Source: Candidatus Nanopelagicales bacterium
GTDB lineage: Bacteria; Actinomycetota; Actinomycetes; S36-B12
DNA: 41,829 bases
NCBI GenBank assembly: GCA_017857705.1
Contig: JAFMCP010000009.1
Location: 1 to 41,829, forward strand
Reading direction: 5' to 3'
The translations under genes and the position numbers were made by a program. Below the pieces are notes generated by a model that had not been told where the DNA came from, ran no database searches, and saw only the letters and a program-made list of their open reading frames with translations. Every line of letters begins with the position of its first letter. Position 1 is the first letter of the stretch. Positions 1 through 11,142 of this stretch are shown here, one piece after another.

Positions 1-853
<853 letters not shown>

Positions 854-864
854 CTATTTGTGGA

Positions 865-1776
865 CTAGGCGGTCAGGGCGTCGGCTCCACCGACGATTTC
901 GCTAATTTCTTGGGTAATTTCAGCTTGACGAGCAGCATTTGCAGCACGTGTTAGGGCCAGGACCAAATCTTCAGCATTATCTGTTGCCGACTTCATGGCC
1001 CGGCGACGTGCTGCGTGCTCGGATGCGGCCGAGTTGAGCAGTGACAAATACACCATTTGATCAATGTATCGAGGAAGAAGTGCGTCGAGTACATCTTCTG
1101 CACTTGGCTCAAATTCGTATAGTGGGAATGGTTGAGCACTTCCACCCTCAACATTTTTCTCAACTACTTCGTCAACAACTTCGAGGGGAAGAATCCTGCG
1201 GACCCGAGTTTGTTGCACAGCCATATTTGTGAAATTTGTGTACACGACATGAATCTCGTCCACTCCGCCCTCGGCTGAAGGTGTCATGAAAGCCTTGAGC
1301 AATTCCTCGCCAATTTCCTTAGCGTGGGCATAGGTTGGTTGGTCGCTAAACCCTACGTATCCACCGCCCATGGGGCGATTGCGGAATCGGTAGAAAGCCA
1401 CGCCTTTTCTCCCGACAACGTAGGGAACTACCTTCATTCCTTTTTCGCTCAAATTGCGGGTAAGTGCTTCAGCTTCCTTAATGGAGTTGGACGAATAAGC
1501 GCCAGCAAGCCCACGGTCGGCAGTGATCACCAATATCGCCGCACGTACAGGATCAACCGACCTTGCCGTTAAAGGATGCTTGGAGACATCCGATGCGTGA
1601 CTCGCTGCAGCGGAAACCGCGTCAACTAATTGCGTCAAATATGGCAAAGACGCGTTCAGGTGGTTTTGAGCTCGTACAATCCGCGCCGAGGCAATGAGTT
1701 CCATTGCCTTCGTAATTTTCTTGGTCGCCTGCACCGATCGAATTCGACGCCGGTAGACCCGCAGTTGTGCACCCAT
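865..1776 (-). CDS. atpG: ATP synthase F1 subunit gamma
   Basis: Gamma is the central shaft of F1 and couples c-ring rotation to the three catalytic sites. The family N-terminus MGAQLRVYRRRIRSVQ is clear, as is the C-terminal RQAEITQEISEIVGGADAL helix. The product is 303 residues, normal for actinobacterial gamma. The ORF track starts 17 codons earlier, inside the atpA coding end, but that extension does not resemble the family. The ATG at 1776 leaves a single base after the atpA TGA, which suits translational coupling. It is therefore preferred. Confidence 0.97.
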   Translation of the reverse strand: MGAQLRVYRRRIRSVQATKKITKAMELIASARIVRAQNHLNASLPYLTQLVDAVSAAASHASDVSKHPLTARSVDPVRAAILVITADRGLAGAYSSNSIKEAEALTRNLSEKGMKVVPYVVGRKGVAFYRFRNRPMGGGYVGFSDQPTYAHAKEIGEELLKAFMTPSAEGGVDEIHVVYTNFTNMAVQQTRVRRILPLEVVDEVVEKNVEGGSAQPFPLYEFEPSAEDVLDALLPRYIDQMVYLSLLNSAASEHAARRRAMKSATDNAEDLVLALTRAANAARQAEITQEISEIVGGADALTA

Positions 1777-1777
1777 A

Positions 1778-3412
1778 TCAGCCTCGAACAGCTCGCTTGA
1801 TTTGTGTTGGATCAATTTCTTCGTCACTGAGAGCAGCCACGGGCTCGTCCTTGATCAACAATTCTCCACTACGCGTCGTGAACTGCTTCTTGAATTCAGT
1901 GACGGACTTTTCGAGGACAGTCACGGTATCGTCAGAGAGGTCGGCGGTTGTGCGAATTGCGTCAAACACCTCTGGTGCCGAACGATCCATGTAAGCCAAG
2001 AATTCCGAATCAAAACGACGAATGTCCTCGAGTGGTACCTCGTCGAGTTGACCTGTGGTACCTGTCCACACTGAGACTACTTCACGTTCCATTGCCTGTG
2101 GCTCATACTGGGGCTGCTTCAGCAATTCAACAAGGCGGGATCCACGCGCCAATTGGGCTTTGGAAGCAGCGTCAAGATCGGAACCGAAGGCCGAGAAGGC
2201 CTCCAACTCACGGAACTGAGCCAGCGACAGACGCAAGCGACCGGCGACCTTTTTCATCGCCTTCGGCTGTGCGGCTCCACCGACACGTGAGACTGAAATA
2301 CCCACGTTGATAGCAGGGCGCACACCGGAGTTGAAAAGATCCGATTCAAGGAAGCACTGGCCATCGGTGATTGAAATTACGTTGGTAGGGATGAAGGCCG
2401 AGACGTCATTCGCCTTTGTCTCAATAATGGGAAGACCGGTCATTGAGCCGCCACCCATTTCAGCTGAGAGCTTTGCACAGCGCTCAAGCAAACGGGAGTG
2501 CAAATAGAAAACGTCACCTGGGTAAGCCTCGCGGCCTGGTGGGCGGCGAAGAAGGAGCGAGACGGCGCGGTAGGCGTCGGCTTGCTTTGACAGGTCATCA
2601 AAAACAATCAGAACGTGCTTGCCCTGGTACATCCAGTGCTGTCCAATTGCTGATCCCGTGTAGGGAGCGAGGTACTTGAAACCGGCTGGATCAGAGGCGG
2701 GTGCAGCCACAATCGTGGTGTACTCCATTGCGCCATACTCTTCAAGTGCACCCTTGACCGAAGCGACTGTTGAACCCTTTTGTCCGATTGCCACGTAAAT
2801 GCAACGGACCTGCTTATCAGGATCACCGGAAGCCCAGTTTTCCTTTTGGTTAATGATTGTGTCGATACACACCGCAGTTTTACCTGTTTGGCGGTCACCG
2901 ATGATGAGCTGTCGCTGACCTCGACCAATCGCGGTCATGGCGTCAATCGCCTTGATCCCCGTCAACATGGGTTCGGTCACCGGTTGACGCTCAACAACGG
3001 AAGGTGCCTGAACCTCGAGTGGACGACGTGCATCGGCTTGAATGGCACCAAGTCCATCGATTGGATTGCCAAGTGGATCCACAACGCGCCCCAGGAATGC
3101 ATCTCCTACTGGAACGGAAAGGACCTCCCCCGTCCGGCGGACTGCCTGCCCTTCCTCGATCTTGGATGAATCTCCCAGAAGCACGCAACCAATTTCACGG
3201 ATATCGAGGTTAAGCGCGATTCCTAACAGACCTCCTTCAAATTCAAGTAGTTCGTTAGTCATGGCCGAGTGAAGTCCTTCGACTCGGGCAATTCCGTCGC
3301 CGGTCTCAAGGACACGGCCAACTTCTTCTCGGGCGGTTGCCGGCGAGTACGCCGCGACGTTCCGCTCGATCGCTTCCCGGATTTCTTCCGGTCGGATCGT
3401 CAGCTCCGTCAT
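1778..3412 (-). CDS. atpA: ATP synthase F1 subunit alpha
   Basis: Alpha is the non-catalytic nucleotide-binding subunit that alternates with beta in the F1 hexamer. The 544-residue product has the typical N-terminal helix (residues 1-25), beta-barrel, and P-loop GDRQTGKT at about 172-179. The alpha signature region [14 protein letters not shown] carries the arginine that reaches the catalytic site. The C-terminus is slightly extended, as in other actinobacteria. An AGGA ribosome site precedes the ATG. A spacer of about 100 bases separates it from atpH, unlike most junctions in this operon. atpG follows after one base. Confidence 0.98.
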   Translation of the reverse strand: MTELTIRPEEIREAIERNVAAYSPATAREEVGRVLETGDGIARVEGLHSAMTNELLEFEGGLLGIALNLDIREIGCVLLGDSSKIEEGQAVRRTGEVLSVPVGDAFLGRVVDPLGNPIDGLGAIQADARRPLEVQAPSVVERQPVTEPMLTGIKAIDAMTAIGRGQRQLIIGDRQTGKTAVCIDTIINQKENWASGDPDKQVRCIYVAIGQKGSTVASVKGALEEYGAMEYTTIVAAPASDPAGFKYLAPYTGSAIGQHWMYQGKHVLIVFDDLSKQADAYRAVSLLLRRPPGREAYPGDVFYLHSRLLERCAKLSAEMGGGSMTGLPIIETKANDVSAFIPTNVISITDGQCFLESDLFNSGVRPAINVGISVSRVGGAAQPKAMKKVAGRLRLSLAQFRELEAFSAFGSDLDAASKAQLARGSRLVELLKQPQYEPQAMEREVVSVWTGTTGQLDEVPLEDIRRFDSEFLAYMDRSAPEVFDAIRTTADLSDDTVTVLEKSVTEFKKQFTTRSGELLIKDEPVAALSDEEIDPTQIKRAVRG

Positions 3413-3516
3413 GGGGTCCTGCTCTCTGTATCGGGCCGCGGTGCGGCGGTTTAATTGTGGATCTTGTAGTGCTGGATGTTTTAAATTGTGGTGTTCAGAT
3501 CGACCAAGTTCACATT

Positions 3517-4326
3517 TCAGCCGAGGACTGCCCTATGGGCCGCCTCGAGTCGGGATGCAATAGTTCCGTCAATTACTTCGTCTCCGATTACAACGTGGAT
3601 TCCACCCAAGACTTCCGGGTCCAACGCGACGTTAAGCCGTACATCTCTTCCCTTGAGTTTCGACAGGACAGCAATTAAGCGCTGCGTCTGGTTCTCGCTT
3701 AGGGGCGCAGCGGCTCGGACCTGCGCCACCATACGTTGACGCTGCGCCGCGGCTAAATCTCCCAATCGGGCAATGACCGAATCCAAACGGCGACCGTGCA
3801 GGTGGGAGACGGCGTATTCGAGTAGCTCCTTTGTTGCTGAGGTCGCATTCGTCTTCAGCAAATCAGCAACGATAGTTGACTTTACCCTCCCCGCGGTCGC
3901 CGGATTTGTCAGTGCCATTTGCAGATCGGCTGATTCGTCAACCGTGCGCCCGAACAGGAAAATCTCTTCCTCTGTTGCATCGAGTGTGTTATCAGTTTGC
4001 GCTACGAATAAAACTGCCTCCGCGGCAAGTTCTTCCAAAGCCAAAACCAGATCCATATCCTCTGACCAGCGCTGCGAAACAGCAATCAGTAGCAAGTCAG
4101 CGCACTCAATTGAAACCCGAGACCTGAAGACTTCGGATGCAAGGTTTGTGCGAACTTCAATTCCTTGACCGGAGTCAGCCAACGCCGAACGAAGCACTTT
4201 TTCAGAGTCGAGAAGGGATGCAATTGCGAACAACTCAGTTCCCAATTGTGAACGATCAACCGCACCTGGAAGCTGGTCCAGTGCTCCACTGCACAATGCG
4301 AGTGCATCTCGACTTGATCCAAGCAT
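3517..4326 (-). CDS. atpH: ATP synthase F1 subunit delta
   Basis: Delta is the stator subunit on top of F1 and links it to the b subunits of the peripheral stalk. The 269-residue length matches the long actinobacterial form; E. coli delta is about 177. The C-terminal half carries the family pattern ([41 protein letters not shown]). The N-terminal extra part resembles the region that is fused to b in mycobacteria, but here atpF is a separate gene. Its ATG overlaps the atpF stop by one base (TAATG), so the two are probably translationally coupled. Confidence 0.95.
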   Translation of the reverse strand: MLGSSRDALALCSGALDQLPGAVDRSQLGTELFAIASLLDSEKVLRSALADSGQGIEVRTNLASEVFRSRVSIECADLLLIAVSQRWSEDMDLVLALEELAAEAVLFVAQTDNTLDATEEEIFLFGRTVDESADLQMALTNPATAGRVKSTIVADLLKTNATSATKELLEYAVSHLHGRRLDSVIARLGDLAAAQRQRMVAQVRAAAPLSENQTQRLIAVLSKLKGRDVRLNVALDPEVLGGIHVVIGDEVIDGTIASRLEAAHRAVLG

Positions 4327-4874
4327 TATTTCGCAGCCGCCCGCTCAAGATCGGCAATGAATGCATCAACCGTGGAAGCGACCCGCGCATCATCGGACAG
4401 TGCCTCGCCAACAACTTTGTCCGCAAGTGACAAGGCAAGCTCGCCAACCTGTCGGGTGAGGGCTGAAACAGCCTGAGCACGCTCGGCAGCCATGGCCGCT
4501 TCAGCTGTCGCAGTAACGCTTGCAGCGGCGATTCGTGCTTCATTTCGAGCTTCGTCGACAATCGCAGTTCGATCTGCCTGCGCAGCGGTTCGAATTGCCG
4601 AAGCCTCTTCACGTGCACCAGCAAGTTGCTTCTGGTACTCAGCCAAAACTACAGCAGCTTCCTCTTCCGCCTTACCTGCACGCTCTAATCCACCTTCGAT
4701 CAGGTCAGCGCGCTCATCGAGGGTTGCCTTAATTTTGGGTAGAACGAACTTGGCTAACGTGCCAAACACCAACAGGAACGCAATGAGACCAATGATCAAC
4801 TCATCGAGTGGTACTGCGAGCACAGATGGCATTTCCTCGCTCTCTGCAGCGAGGATTGTGGCGAATTTAAACAT
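4326..4874 (-). CDS. atpF: ATP synthase Fo subunit b
   Basis: Subunit b forms the peripheral stalk that holds F1 against rotation. The 182-residue protein has one membrane helix (LIIGLIAFLLVFGTLAKFVLP, about residues 25-45), then the usual charged alpha-helical stalk rich in Ala, Glu and Arg to the C-terminus. The LPKIKATLDERADLIEGGLERA stretch is characteristic of AtpF. It lies 49 bases after atpE and overlaps atpH by one base. Unlike mycobacteria, which have an extra b-delta fusion, there is one separate b gene here. Confidence 0.96.
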   Translation of the reverse strand: MFKFATILAAESEEMPSVLAVPLDELIIGLIAFLLVFGTLAKFVLPKIKATLDERADLIEGGLERAGKAEEEAAVVLAEYQKQLAGAREEASAIRTAAQADRTAIVDEARNEARIAAASVTATAEAAMAAERAQAVSALTRQVGELALSLADKVVGEALSDDARVASTVDAFIADLERAAAK

Positions 4875-4923
4875 ATAAGCCTCTTTCCCGGTTTAGGTTG
4901 ACTAATTCGTGCTTAATAACGAA

Positions 4924-5163
<240 letters not shown>

Positions 5164-5200
5164 TCATTGCGCACCGACTGTTGCCGGTTTGGTGGTTTAT

Positions 5201-5215
5201 ATCAACTACGTTGAT
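5201..5215 (-). promoter_or_regulatory. Hairpin in the AT-rich atpB-atpE spacer
   Basis: ATCAAC-TAC-GTTGAT forms a perfect 6-bp stem with a 3-base loop in the 135-base spacer upstream of atpE. The surrounding sequence is A/T-rich, with an A6 run on the transcript side. There is no U-run after the stem, so it does not look like a terminator. A role in raising translation or stability of the atpE message is inferred by analogy with the E. coli atpE leader. Confidence 0.35.
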
Positions 5216-5286
5216 GTGAGCTTTTCAATTTTTTATTAAGTTGTAAGTCTAATTGGATATTGCGGTCGAGCTGGATCACGTAATTT

Positions 5287-6111
5287 TTAGTGTTCTGCGT
5301 GTAGGGCACTCCCAATATAAACGGCAGCCAGCAAGGTGAAGATGTAGGCCTGAAGTGCCTGGATAAACGCTTCGAAGGCCGTGAGCATAACTGCCAAAGT
5401 GAAACTGGCCGCTGAGCCAATGATGCCGATCACACTGAAAGTCAAAAGGTAGAAGGCCGCAATACTAAATGTGGCTAAGAGAAGGTGACCCGCGAACATG
5501 TTGGCAAAGAGTCGCACTGCGTGAGTAAATGGGCGGACCAAGAAATTCGAGATTAATTCAATCGGAGTGAGAAGTATGTACATTCCCTTGGGGACACCGG
5601 GCGGGAACATAATGTTCTTGAAGAATCCAACAAATCCTTGCTTATAAATACCCAAAGGCACCCATGTCACATAGACGATGATGGCGAAAGTGACCGGAAT
5701 CGCAAAAATGGATGTCACGGGCAACTGTGCCCCCGGCACAATTCCCCAGAAGTTAAGAATCCACACCAGGAAAAAGAAGGAAAAAAGGAATGGGACGAAC
5801 TTTTCGCCACCTTTTCCAATGGTTTCTTTGACAATTCCATCGCGGATAAACAAGTAACCCAGTTCACCAACGTTTTGGGCGCCCCGGGGCACAAGTTTTG
5901 GCTTCCGAAATGCGTAACCAAAGAATCCAATGATGACCACCACGGCTAGAAGCAGTAGAAACGTGACTTTGGAGACGTTAAAAGTCAATCCCCCAATGCT
6001 GAAACTCAGAATGGCATCAAATTGAAAGATCTCTGCTCCAGGGGCAGGGAACCCGCACCCGGAAAAAATCTTGCAGTTGGGTCCACCGGAGGCGAGTACG
6101 CTAAATGCCAT
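5287..6111 (-). CDS. atpB: ATP synthase Fo subunit a
   Basis: Subunit a forms the two proton half-channels beside the c ring. The 274-residue product has about five to six membrane helices and the family motif HAVRLFANMFAGHLLL, in which Arg200 corresponds to the essential arginine (E. coli Arg210). The last helix (AFIQALQAYIFTLLAAVYIG) is also typical. The N-terminal segment has a short periplasmic stretch with two cysteines (PNCKIFSGCGF), a common actinobacterial feature. The ATG overlaps the stop of the upstream small gene (TAATG). Confidence 0.97.
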   Translation of the reverse strand: MAFSVLASGGPNCKIFSGCGFPAPGAEIFQFDAILSFSIGGLTFNVSKVTFLLLLAVVVIIGFFGYAFRKPKLVPRGAQNVGELGYLFIRDGIVKETIGKGGEKFVPFLFSFFFLVWILNFWGIVPGAQLPVTSIFAIPVTFAIIVYVTWVPLGIYKQGFVGFFKNIMFPPGVPKGMYILLTPIELISNFLVRPFTHAVRLFANMFAGHLLLATFSIAAFYLLTFSVIGIIGSAASFTLAVMLTAFEAFIQALQAYIFTLLAAVYIGSALHAEH

Positions 6112-6458
6112 TAGTGATCCCCTTCTAATTTCGGTCCTGTATTCCGGTGTGCAGCTTTTTGTTGTTGCTTATTTTCGCGGGCTAGGCCGGTGAAAATAAG
6201 GTAGTACGAGAGTCCAAGACCTGTCAGTGCGCCAAGTGCCATGAACAGGGATCTGTTCCCCAACCAGAGGGAAAGTAAAAACCCCAACCCGGTGTACAAA
6301 ATCAAGCCCGCTATTAAACGACTTGAAATTATCCACGCGGCGTTGTCCATTGCAGCAAATTGACGCGCTGGCGCATTTCCTGAAATCGAACGTGCGCGCG
6401 AACGGTACCACTTTGGATCACCGAGCGAGCCTTCGGGCTGATCAATATTGAGTGTCAT
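6111..6458 (-). CDS. AtpZ-like small two-helix membrane protein of the ATP synthase operon
   Basis: This 115-residue protein has two predicted membrane helices (WIISSRLIAGLILYTGLGFLL at about 43-63 and SLFMALGALTGLGLSYYLIF at about 69-89). A hydrophilic N-terminus with WYRSRARSISG and a lysine/glutamine-rich tail flank them. The layout and position, between an AtpI-like gene and atpB, match AtpZ/AtpI-family helper proteins linked to Fo assembly and Mg2+ or Ca2+ handling. Its start overlaps the atpI stop (ATGA) and its stop overlaps the atpB start, so it is embedded in the operon. The family assignment rests on topology and context rather than strong motifs. Confidence 0.75.
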   Translation of the reverse strand: MTLNIDQPEGSLGDPKWYRSRARSISGNAPARQFAAMDNAAWIISSRLIAGLILYTGLGFLLSLWLGNRSLFMALGALTGLGLSYYLIFTGLARENKQQQKAAHRNTGPKLEGDH

Positions 6459-6895
6459 TTGTCACTTTTTTCCGACGAAGAATTTTCCGTTGAATTCGGT
6501 TCCACGTAGAGCACTTTGGTGGTTCCAAAAATCCATACTTCGATAACAGTCCAAACTAGGGTGCAAATTAAAATAGCAAGAGCAAAACTCTTGGTATTAA
6601 AGGCCGTGGTGTCTGCGAACAAAACCAGAATAACCAGAAGAACACCAATTTTTACTAGGTAAATAGTCATGGCCATGGTGAGGGCCATCTGCGGGTTAGT
6701 ACGAAGAACCGTGCCAAGGGCAAACTGGCCGACAGAAAAAAATACGATCACTAAAGACGTTCCCAGAGCTGCACCCAAGGCTGCCGATCCGCCTGACACT
6801 ACGGCTGCGATGATCACAACAATCACACCAACACCAGCAGTCCCAATTCCGGCCCGAAGTAACACCAGCGAATCGATACTGCGTGCTCGTGGCAC
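6455..6895 (-). CDS. atpI: ATP synthase protein I-like membrane protein
   Basis: A 146-residue protein with four predicted membrane helices, in the position of atpI just upstream of the Fo genes (as Rv1303 in M. tuberculosis). AtpI helps assemble the c ring. The segment GGSAALGAALGTSLVIVFFSVGQFALGTVL and the following TNPQMALTMAMTIYLVKIGVLLVILVLF are typical. The ORF track starts at the GTG of 6904, where GAGG would touch the start codon. The second GTG at 6895 has GAGG 8 bases upstream and is preferred. The C-terminus is Ser/Glu-rich and probably disordered. Confidence 0.8.
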   Translation of the reverse strand: MPRARSIDSLVLLRAGIGTAGVGVIVVIIAAVVSGGSAALGAALGTSLVIVFFSVGQFALGTVLRTNPQMALTMAMTIYLVKIGVLLVILVLFADTTAFNTKSFALAILICTLVWTVIEVWIFGTTKVLYVEPNSTENSSSEKSDK

Positions 6896-7008
6896 CGATA
6901 ACACCTCGCAATTGTTAATCAGACGATGACATATTAGGAAAACGCTGGCAGAAACCCACCAGTGGATAGCCTTCTGGCGTCAGGCTACAGCATTGATTGT
7001 CCATAGAT

Positions 7009-8139
7009 TCAACCGATCCTGCCGATCGGACCTGTTTGTGATTCGCCATGATTCACCACGGATTTCGGGGGTGTGCGCCTGACCAGGAAAACCATGATCA
7101 CCACGCCAACTGCCGTCCCTATCCCCGCATAAATCAGCGGGAAGAACGCAATCGCCAGGGCTGCACCCGCTATCAGCGCAGTCCATGCATACATCAAAAA
7201 GACAGCTCGGCGCTGCGAGTGTCCCATCTCTAAGAGACGGTGATGCAAGTGTTGTTTGTCCGGGGCAAAGGGGTTACGACCAGCGCGAGTACGCCTTATC
7301 ACCGCGAGCCCCAGGTCAATCAAAGGCAGCGCCATGACGGCAAACGGCAAAATCAAGGGCAAAAGTGTGGGCAGAAACGCGCCACCTGAAAGAGCGCTGG
7401 GGTCAACTTGTCCAGAGAGCGTGATTGTCGCGGCAGCGAGTAAAAGCCCCAGAAGCATAGAGCCGGTGTCTCCCATAAATATGCGGGCAGGGAACAAGTT
7501 ATTGGGTAAAAATCCGAGCCCCATACCGACTAGGACAACACTGACCAACGTCGCAAGGGTTGCGCGCTCGAGACCTAGATCAACCGAAAGCAAATACGCG
7601 TAAACAAAGAATGCTCCAGCAGCTACGGCAACAATTCCAGCGGCCAGTCCATCGAGTCCATCGACAAAGTTAATTGCATTAATACTGACGACCACAATTA
7701 TTACGGTGAAGAGAACACTGGTTAATGGATCTAGAACCAGTGTCCCGCCGATCGGTAACCAAATTATGGCGATTCCTTGAAAGGCCATTACTCCCGCTGC
7801 AAGCACCTGGCCGGCAAGCTTGGTCGGCGCATCAAGTCCCCACTTGTCATCGACTATACCCAAAACAATGATTATGGATGCGCCTGAAAGCAATGCAAAG
7901 ACCACATTTGAACCATCAAAAACCGAGCTCATCATTGGCAACTTGCTTGCAAGTAGTAAACCGGCTAGAAGTCCTCCTGCCATTGCCAACCCGCCCAGAC
8001 GGGGAGTTGGCGTGTCATGGACATCACGATCGCGAACAGGGGCAACGATCCCCCAACGAATGGCCAAAGCCCGTACGGGTGGAGTTAAGAAGTAGGTGAC
8101 AGCTGCTGCAGCAAAAAGACATAACATATATTCGCGCAT
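7009..8139 (-). CDS. wecA: Undecaprenyl/decaprenyl-phosphate GlcNAc-1-phosphate transferase
   Basis: This enzyme moves GlcNAc-1-phosphate from UDP-GlcNAc to a polyprenyl phosphate carrier, the first step of linker or surface-polysaccharide synthesis on the inner face of the membrane. The 376-residue product has about 10-11 membrane helices and all hallmark loops: DDKWG, NAINFVDGLDGLAAG, FPARIFMGDTGS and the cytoplasmic HHRLLEMGHSQRRAV. The HHR motif separates WecA-type from MraY-type enzymes. AAGGAG lies 7 bases before the ATG. It sits between glyA and atpI, as in mycobacteria (rfe, Rv1302). The C-terminal tail is polar and short. Confidence 0.95.
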   Translation of the reverse strand: MREYMLCLFAAAAVTYFLTPPVRALAIRWGIVAPVRDRDVHDTPTPRLGGLAMAGGLLAGLLLASKLPMMSSVFDGSNVVFALLSGASIIIVLGIVDDKWGLDAPTKLAGQVLAAGVMAFQGIAIIWLPIGGTLVLDPLTSVLFTVIIVVVSINAINFVDGLDGLAAGIVAVAAGAFFVYAYLLSVDLGLERATLATLVSVVLVGMGLGFLPNNLFPARIFMGDTGSMLLGLLLAAATITLSGQVDPSALSGGAFLPTLLPLILPFAVMALPLIDLGLAVIRRTRAGRNPFAPDKQHLHHRLLEMGHSQRRAVFLMYAWTALIAGAALAIAFFPLIYAGIGTAVGVVIMVFLVRRTPPKSVVNHGESQTGPIGRIG

Positions 8140-8173
8140 GACCTACTCCTTTCCATTGCTTCCTATCGATTGA

Positions 8174-9424
8174 TCACCTGGGGTATGCGGGGAAAGCAGA
8201 AACTAATTCATGCGTCTGCGCAGCTATATCGGCACTTGGCGCGCTTCCGCGAACAGCTCGATCTATCAGATCAGCGACGACGAGCATCTCGGACACGCCC
8301 ATTCCTTGGGTGGTCACCGAGGGAGTCCCAACTCGAATACCCGAGGCAATCGATGGTGGCAAAGTATCAAATGGAATCGCATTTTTATTGAGGGTGATTC
8401 GCGCAGCATCGCAACGTATCTCAGCTTCACTTCCATTCACTCCGGTACTGGAAAGGTCGATGAGCGCCAAGTGAGTATCGGTTCCTCCACTGACAGCCCG
8501 CATACCTCGATCAGCCAATCCCGAAGAAAGCGCTTGGGCATTCAGAATAACTTGCTGCGCATACTCTTGGAATTGAACCGTATTGGCTTCCTTGAGCGCA
8601 ACAGCCTTTGCCGCAACGGCGTGCATGAGCGGCCCGCCCTGCATCATCGGGAAAATGGCTTTATCAATTTTCGCAGCGTGCTCTTCTTTGCATAGAATCA
8701 TCCCTCCGCGAGGCCCACGCAAAACTTTATGCGTGGTAAAGCACACGACGTCGGCGTAGGGAACAGGACTGGGAATTGCTTTACCCGCAATGAGTCCAAT
8801 AATGTGAGCGGCGTCAACCATGAGGATTGCGCCCACTTCGTCCGCGATTTCCCGGAAAGCGGCAAAATCAATTAATCTCGGATAAGCCGTCGCACCACAA
8901 ATAATCATTTTTGGCTTGTGCTCAAGGGCAAGCCTTCTGACTTCACCCATATCAATTAAGTCCGTTTCGGGCATAACGCCATAGGACACGACGTTGAACC
9001 ACTTTCCCGAAAAATTCACCGACGACCCATGAGTGAGATGACCTCCGTGGGAAAGACTCATTGCCAAAACGGTCTCACCAGGTTTCACAAAAGCACCATA
9101 GGCGGCGAGGTTTGCGCTAGCCCCGGAATGCGGTTGAAGATTTGCATGTTCAGCGCCAAACAATTCCTTTGCCCGCTGGATTCCAATATTTTCTGCTTTG
9201 TCCACCTCTGAGCAGCCGCCGTAATAGCGCTTGCCGGGATAGCCTTCTGCGTATTTATTGCTCAGAGTTGAACCAAGTGCTGCAAGGACAGCCGGTGACG
9301 TAAAGTTTTCACTCGCAATGAGCTGTAATCCCCCACGCGCTCGTTCCAACTCGGAAAGCAGTATCCCTGCAATCTCCGGATCCTCTGCCTCGAGTTCACC
9401 AAAATCTGGGCCCCAAAAAGTCAC
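8174..9424 (-). CDS. glyA: Serine hydroxymethyltransferase
   Basis: SHMT is a PLP enzyme that interconverts serine and glycine and charges tetrahydrofolate with a one-carbon unit. The 416-residue product carries [13 protein letters not shown], the [10 protein letters not shown] loop, [11 protein letters not shown], and the PLP lysine Lys233 in [14 protein letters not shown]. These are complete and normally spaced. The start is a GTG with GAGGAA about 10 bases upstream; ATG alternatives are out of frame. It lies between the TsaC-like gene and wecA, after a 126-base spacer in which I see no clear promoter or riboswitch. Confidence 0.97.
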   Translation of the reverse strand: MTFWGPDFGELEAEDPEIAGILLSELERARGGLQLIASENFTSPAVLAALGSTLSNKYAEGYPGKRYYGGCSEVDKAENIGIQRAKELFGAEHANLQPHSGASANLAAYGAFVKPGETVLAMSLSHGGHLTHGSSVNFSGKWFNVVSYGVMPETDLIDMGEVRRLALEHKPKMIICGATAYPRLIDFAAFREIADEVGAILMVDAAHIIGLIAGKAIPSPVPYADVVCFTTHKVLRGPRGGMILCKEEHAAKIDKAIFPMMQGGPLMHAVAAKAVALKEANTVQFQEYAQQVILNAQALSSGLADRGMRAVSGGTDTHLALIDLSSTGVNGSEAEIRCDAARITLNKNAIPFDTLPPSIASGIRVGTPSVTTQGMGVSEMLVVADLIDRAVRGSAPSADIAAQTHELVSAFPAYPR

Positions 9425-9550
9425 GCCGTCACATTCCTCTCACACTGCGGAGTCGAACTCCTACGTTAAATTCTCTATGGTCCCAGCCTATTGGGTCAGC
9501 GTTAAACTCGCCTTTAAGCGCAAGGACATCGAATCGAGTGCTTGATCACC

Positions 9551-10195
9551 TCACCCAGGTACCCCACTCTGGGAAATGAAATCGGTCAATGTTTGCCGGT
9601 CAATGGCGCCCTCGCGCACGATTGTCGGGCTTTCTCCGGTGCAGTCAATTACCGTGCTGCCGCTACCGGAGACAAGGTCTCCAGCCGCGATTATTACTGA
9701 TACAGAATCGACCTCACAGGCACCAAGTTGAGCCACTTGGGCAATCTGGGGCATCCCGGCCTGTTGCGCACCCGATGATGCAAGAGGACCTGTTGCATTG
9801 AGTAGTTCCAACAAAAACGGATGTGTTGGCATTCGCACGGCAATAGGAGCACCGGCAGGATGATCCCATGCCAAAGTCGTTCCAGCTTTGAGCAGCAGTG
9901 TCAACTCACCTGGCCAATAAGACGCCATAATTTCTTTAGCAATATGAGGTATTGATGAAGTAATCCCCGAAACCGCATTGGCATTGGGAACCAGCACCGA
10001 GAGGGGAACCTGTGTTCCAAGGCCCTTGTATTCTCGCAGGAGTGAGGTACCCCTTGGTGAAAAAGCATCTGTGACAACAGCATATTGAGACTCTGTCGGA
10101 ACAATGACTAATCCGCCACGACGCACGGTCGAGTAAGCCATCGAGATTGCTCGATCCCTATTTTGTGTGTCACCACCTTCAATGCGAACACTCAT
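9551..10195 (-). CDS. Divergent TsaC/Sua5/YrdC-family protein (threonylcarbamoyl-AMP synthase-like)
   Basis: Members of this family make threonylcarbamoyl-adenylate from threonine, bicarbonate and ATP for the t6A37 modification of ANN-decoding tRNAs. The 214-residue protein has the YrdC fold pattern (GGLVIVPTESQYAVVTDAF, PLSVLVP, YWPGELTLLL, IAVRMPTHPF, GSTVIDCTGESPTIVREGAI) and holds the sua5 position after prmC, as Rv1301. Two usual active-site motifs are altered. The KxR motif reads KGL at about 57-59, and the S-T/S-A-N segment reads SSGAQQAG. It may still be TsaC, or a paralog with changed activity. No other copy is in the window. Confidence 0.8.
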   Translation of the reverse strand: MSVRIEGGDTQNRDRAISMAYSTVRRGGLVIVPTESQYAVVTDAFSPRGTSLLREYKGLGTQVPLSVLVPNANAVSGITSSIPHIAKEIMASYWPGELTLLLKAGTTLAWDHPAGAPIAVRMPTHPFLLELLNATGPLASSGAQQAGMPQIAQVAQLGACEVDSVSVIIAAGDLVSGSGSTVIDCTGESPTIVREGAIDRQTLTDFISQSGVPG

Positions 10196-10218
10196 TTGGT
10201 CAGCCTAAACCTGATGAC

Positions 10219-11142
10219 CTAAACTCGAGTAGCCACAGTAAATCGTGGCCGCTGATTGAAATCCTGTCGATCGCTGACCTCGGTAAAAAGTAGATCCCCC
10301 GGCACTCCGGGAATGTAGGTTGCCAGTTCCTCATCAAGTTGAGCGGCTCGAAGCACGCTAACGACACTCATTTCACCCGACTCAGGGCCCTGCACATCTG
10401 CATGCTCAACAACGAGTAGGCCTCCAGGCTTGAGCAGCAAGCCAGCAGTTTTCGCAATCCCTCGGATTACATCGAGGCCGTCAGCTCCACCATAAAGAGC
10501 CATGGCAGGTTCGTGGATTCGAACTTCAGGGTCGCGGGGAATCATGTCCACTGGAATGTACGGAGGGTTGCACGTCACCACATCACACTTACCCGACAAT
10601 TCAACGAAAACATCGGCGGAATAATCAGTGGCGTCAACCTGGTGCACTTCAACAGGTACGACTAACTCAAATTTTTTGATATTTTGCTCGAGCCACGGGA
10701 ATGCATCTGGACTGAGCTCAATTCCAACAACCCGTGTTCCCGGGACCTCCACTGCTAGGGAAATGGCAATAGCCCCTGAACCTGTGCACAAGTCAACCGC
10801 TATTGGATTAGCTATTTCATTCACGAAACGAATTGCGGCCTCCGCTACCAATTCACTTTCAGGTCTTGGGATAAATACTCCAGGTCCTACTTCAAGTTCA
10901 ATTCGACGAAAAGCAGCGGTACCCAGTATGTGTTGAAGTGGAATGCGGTTTAGTCGCTTTGCCATCAGCCTTTCAAATGAAATGCGATCATCCTCCGCGA
11001 GGGTGTCCTGCATGAATAAGCGATTCCGTGGAACCTCAAGGACGTGCGCCAGCAACTCCGCCGACTCAGTCGCTGCTGAATCAATACCGGCGTTCGAGAG
11101 TCGGTGTTGGGCATCAACGAGTGTGTCGCGGATAGTGCTCAC
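10219..11142 (-). CDS. prmC: Release factor glutamine methyltransferase
   Basis: PrmC (HemK) methylates the glutamine of the GGQ motif in release factors, using S-adenosylmethionine. The 307-residue product has an N-terminal helical domain (about 1-85), the SAM-binding [15 protein letters not shown], and the catalytic NPPY in [12 protein letters not shown]. The N-terminal FIPRPESE is also a family signature. The GTG start overlaps the prfA stop (GTGA), so it is translationally coupled to its own substrate's gene. About 24 bases separate its stop from the start of the TsaC-like gene. Confidence 0.96.
   Translation of the reverse strand: MSTIRDTLVDAQHRLSNAGIDSAATESAELLAHVLEVPRNRLFMQDTLAEDDRISFERLMAKRLNRIPLQHILGTAAFRRIELEVGPGVFIPRPESELVAEAAIRFVNEIANPIAVDLCTGSGAIAISLAVEVPGTRVVGIELSPDAFPWLEQNIKKFELVVPVEVHQVDATDYSADVFVELSGKCDVVTCNPPYIPVDMIPRDPEVRIHEPAMALYGGADGLDVIRGIAKTAGLLLKPGGLLVVEHADVQGPESGEMSVVSVLRAAQLDEELATYIPGVPGDLLFTEVSDRQDFNQRPRFTVATRV

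Noticed and set aside
1777-1827. 17-codon N-terminal extension of atpG in the ORF track
   Set aside because: It lies inside atpA in another frame and is absent from the family; the ATG at 1776 gives the canonical N-terminus.
3434-3447. Small GCCGC-GGT-GCGGC hairpin in the atpH-atpA spacer
   Set aside because: Only 5 bp with no T-run, in GC-rich sequence; could easily be chance.
9449-9461. GGAGTTCGACTCC (minus strand), resembling a tRNA T arm upstream of glyA
   Set aside because: No acceptor, D or anticodon stem can be found around it; it is a simple 5-bp hairpin.
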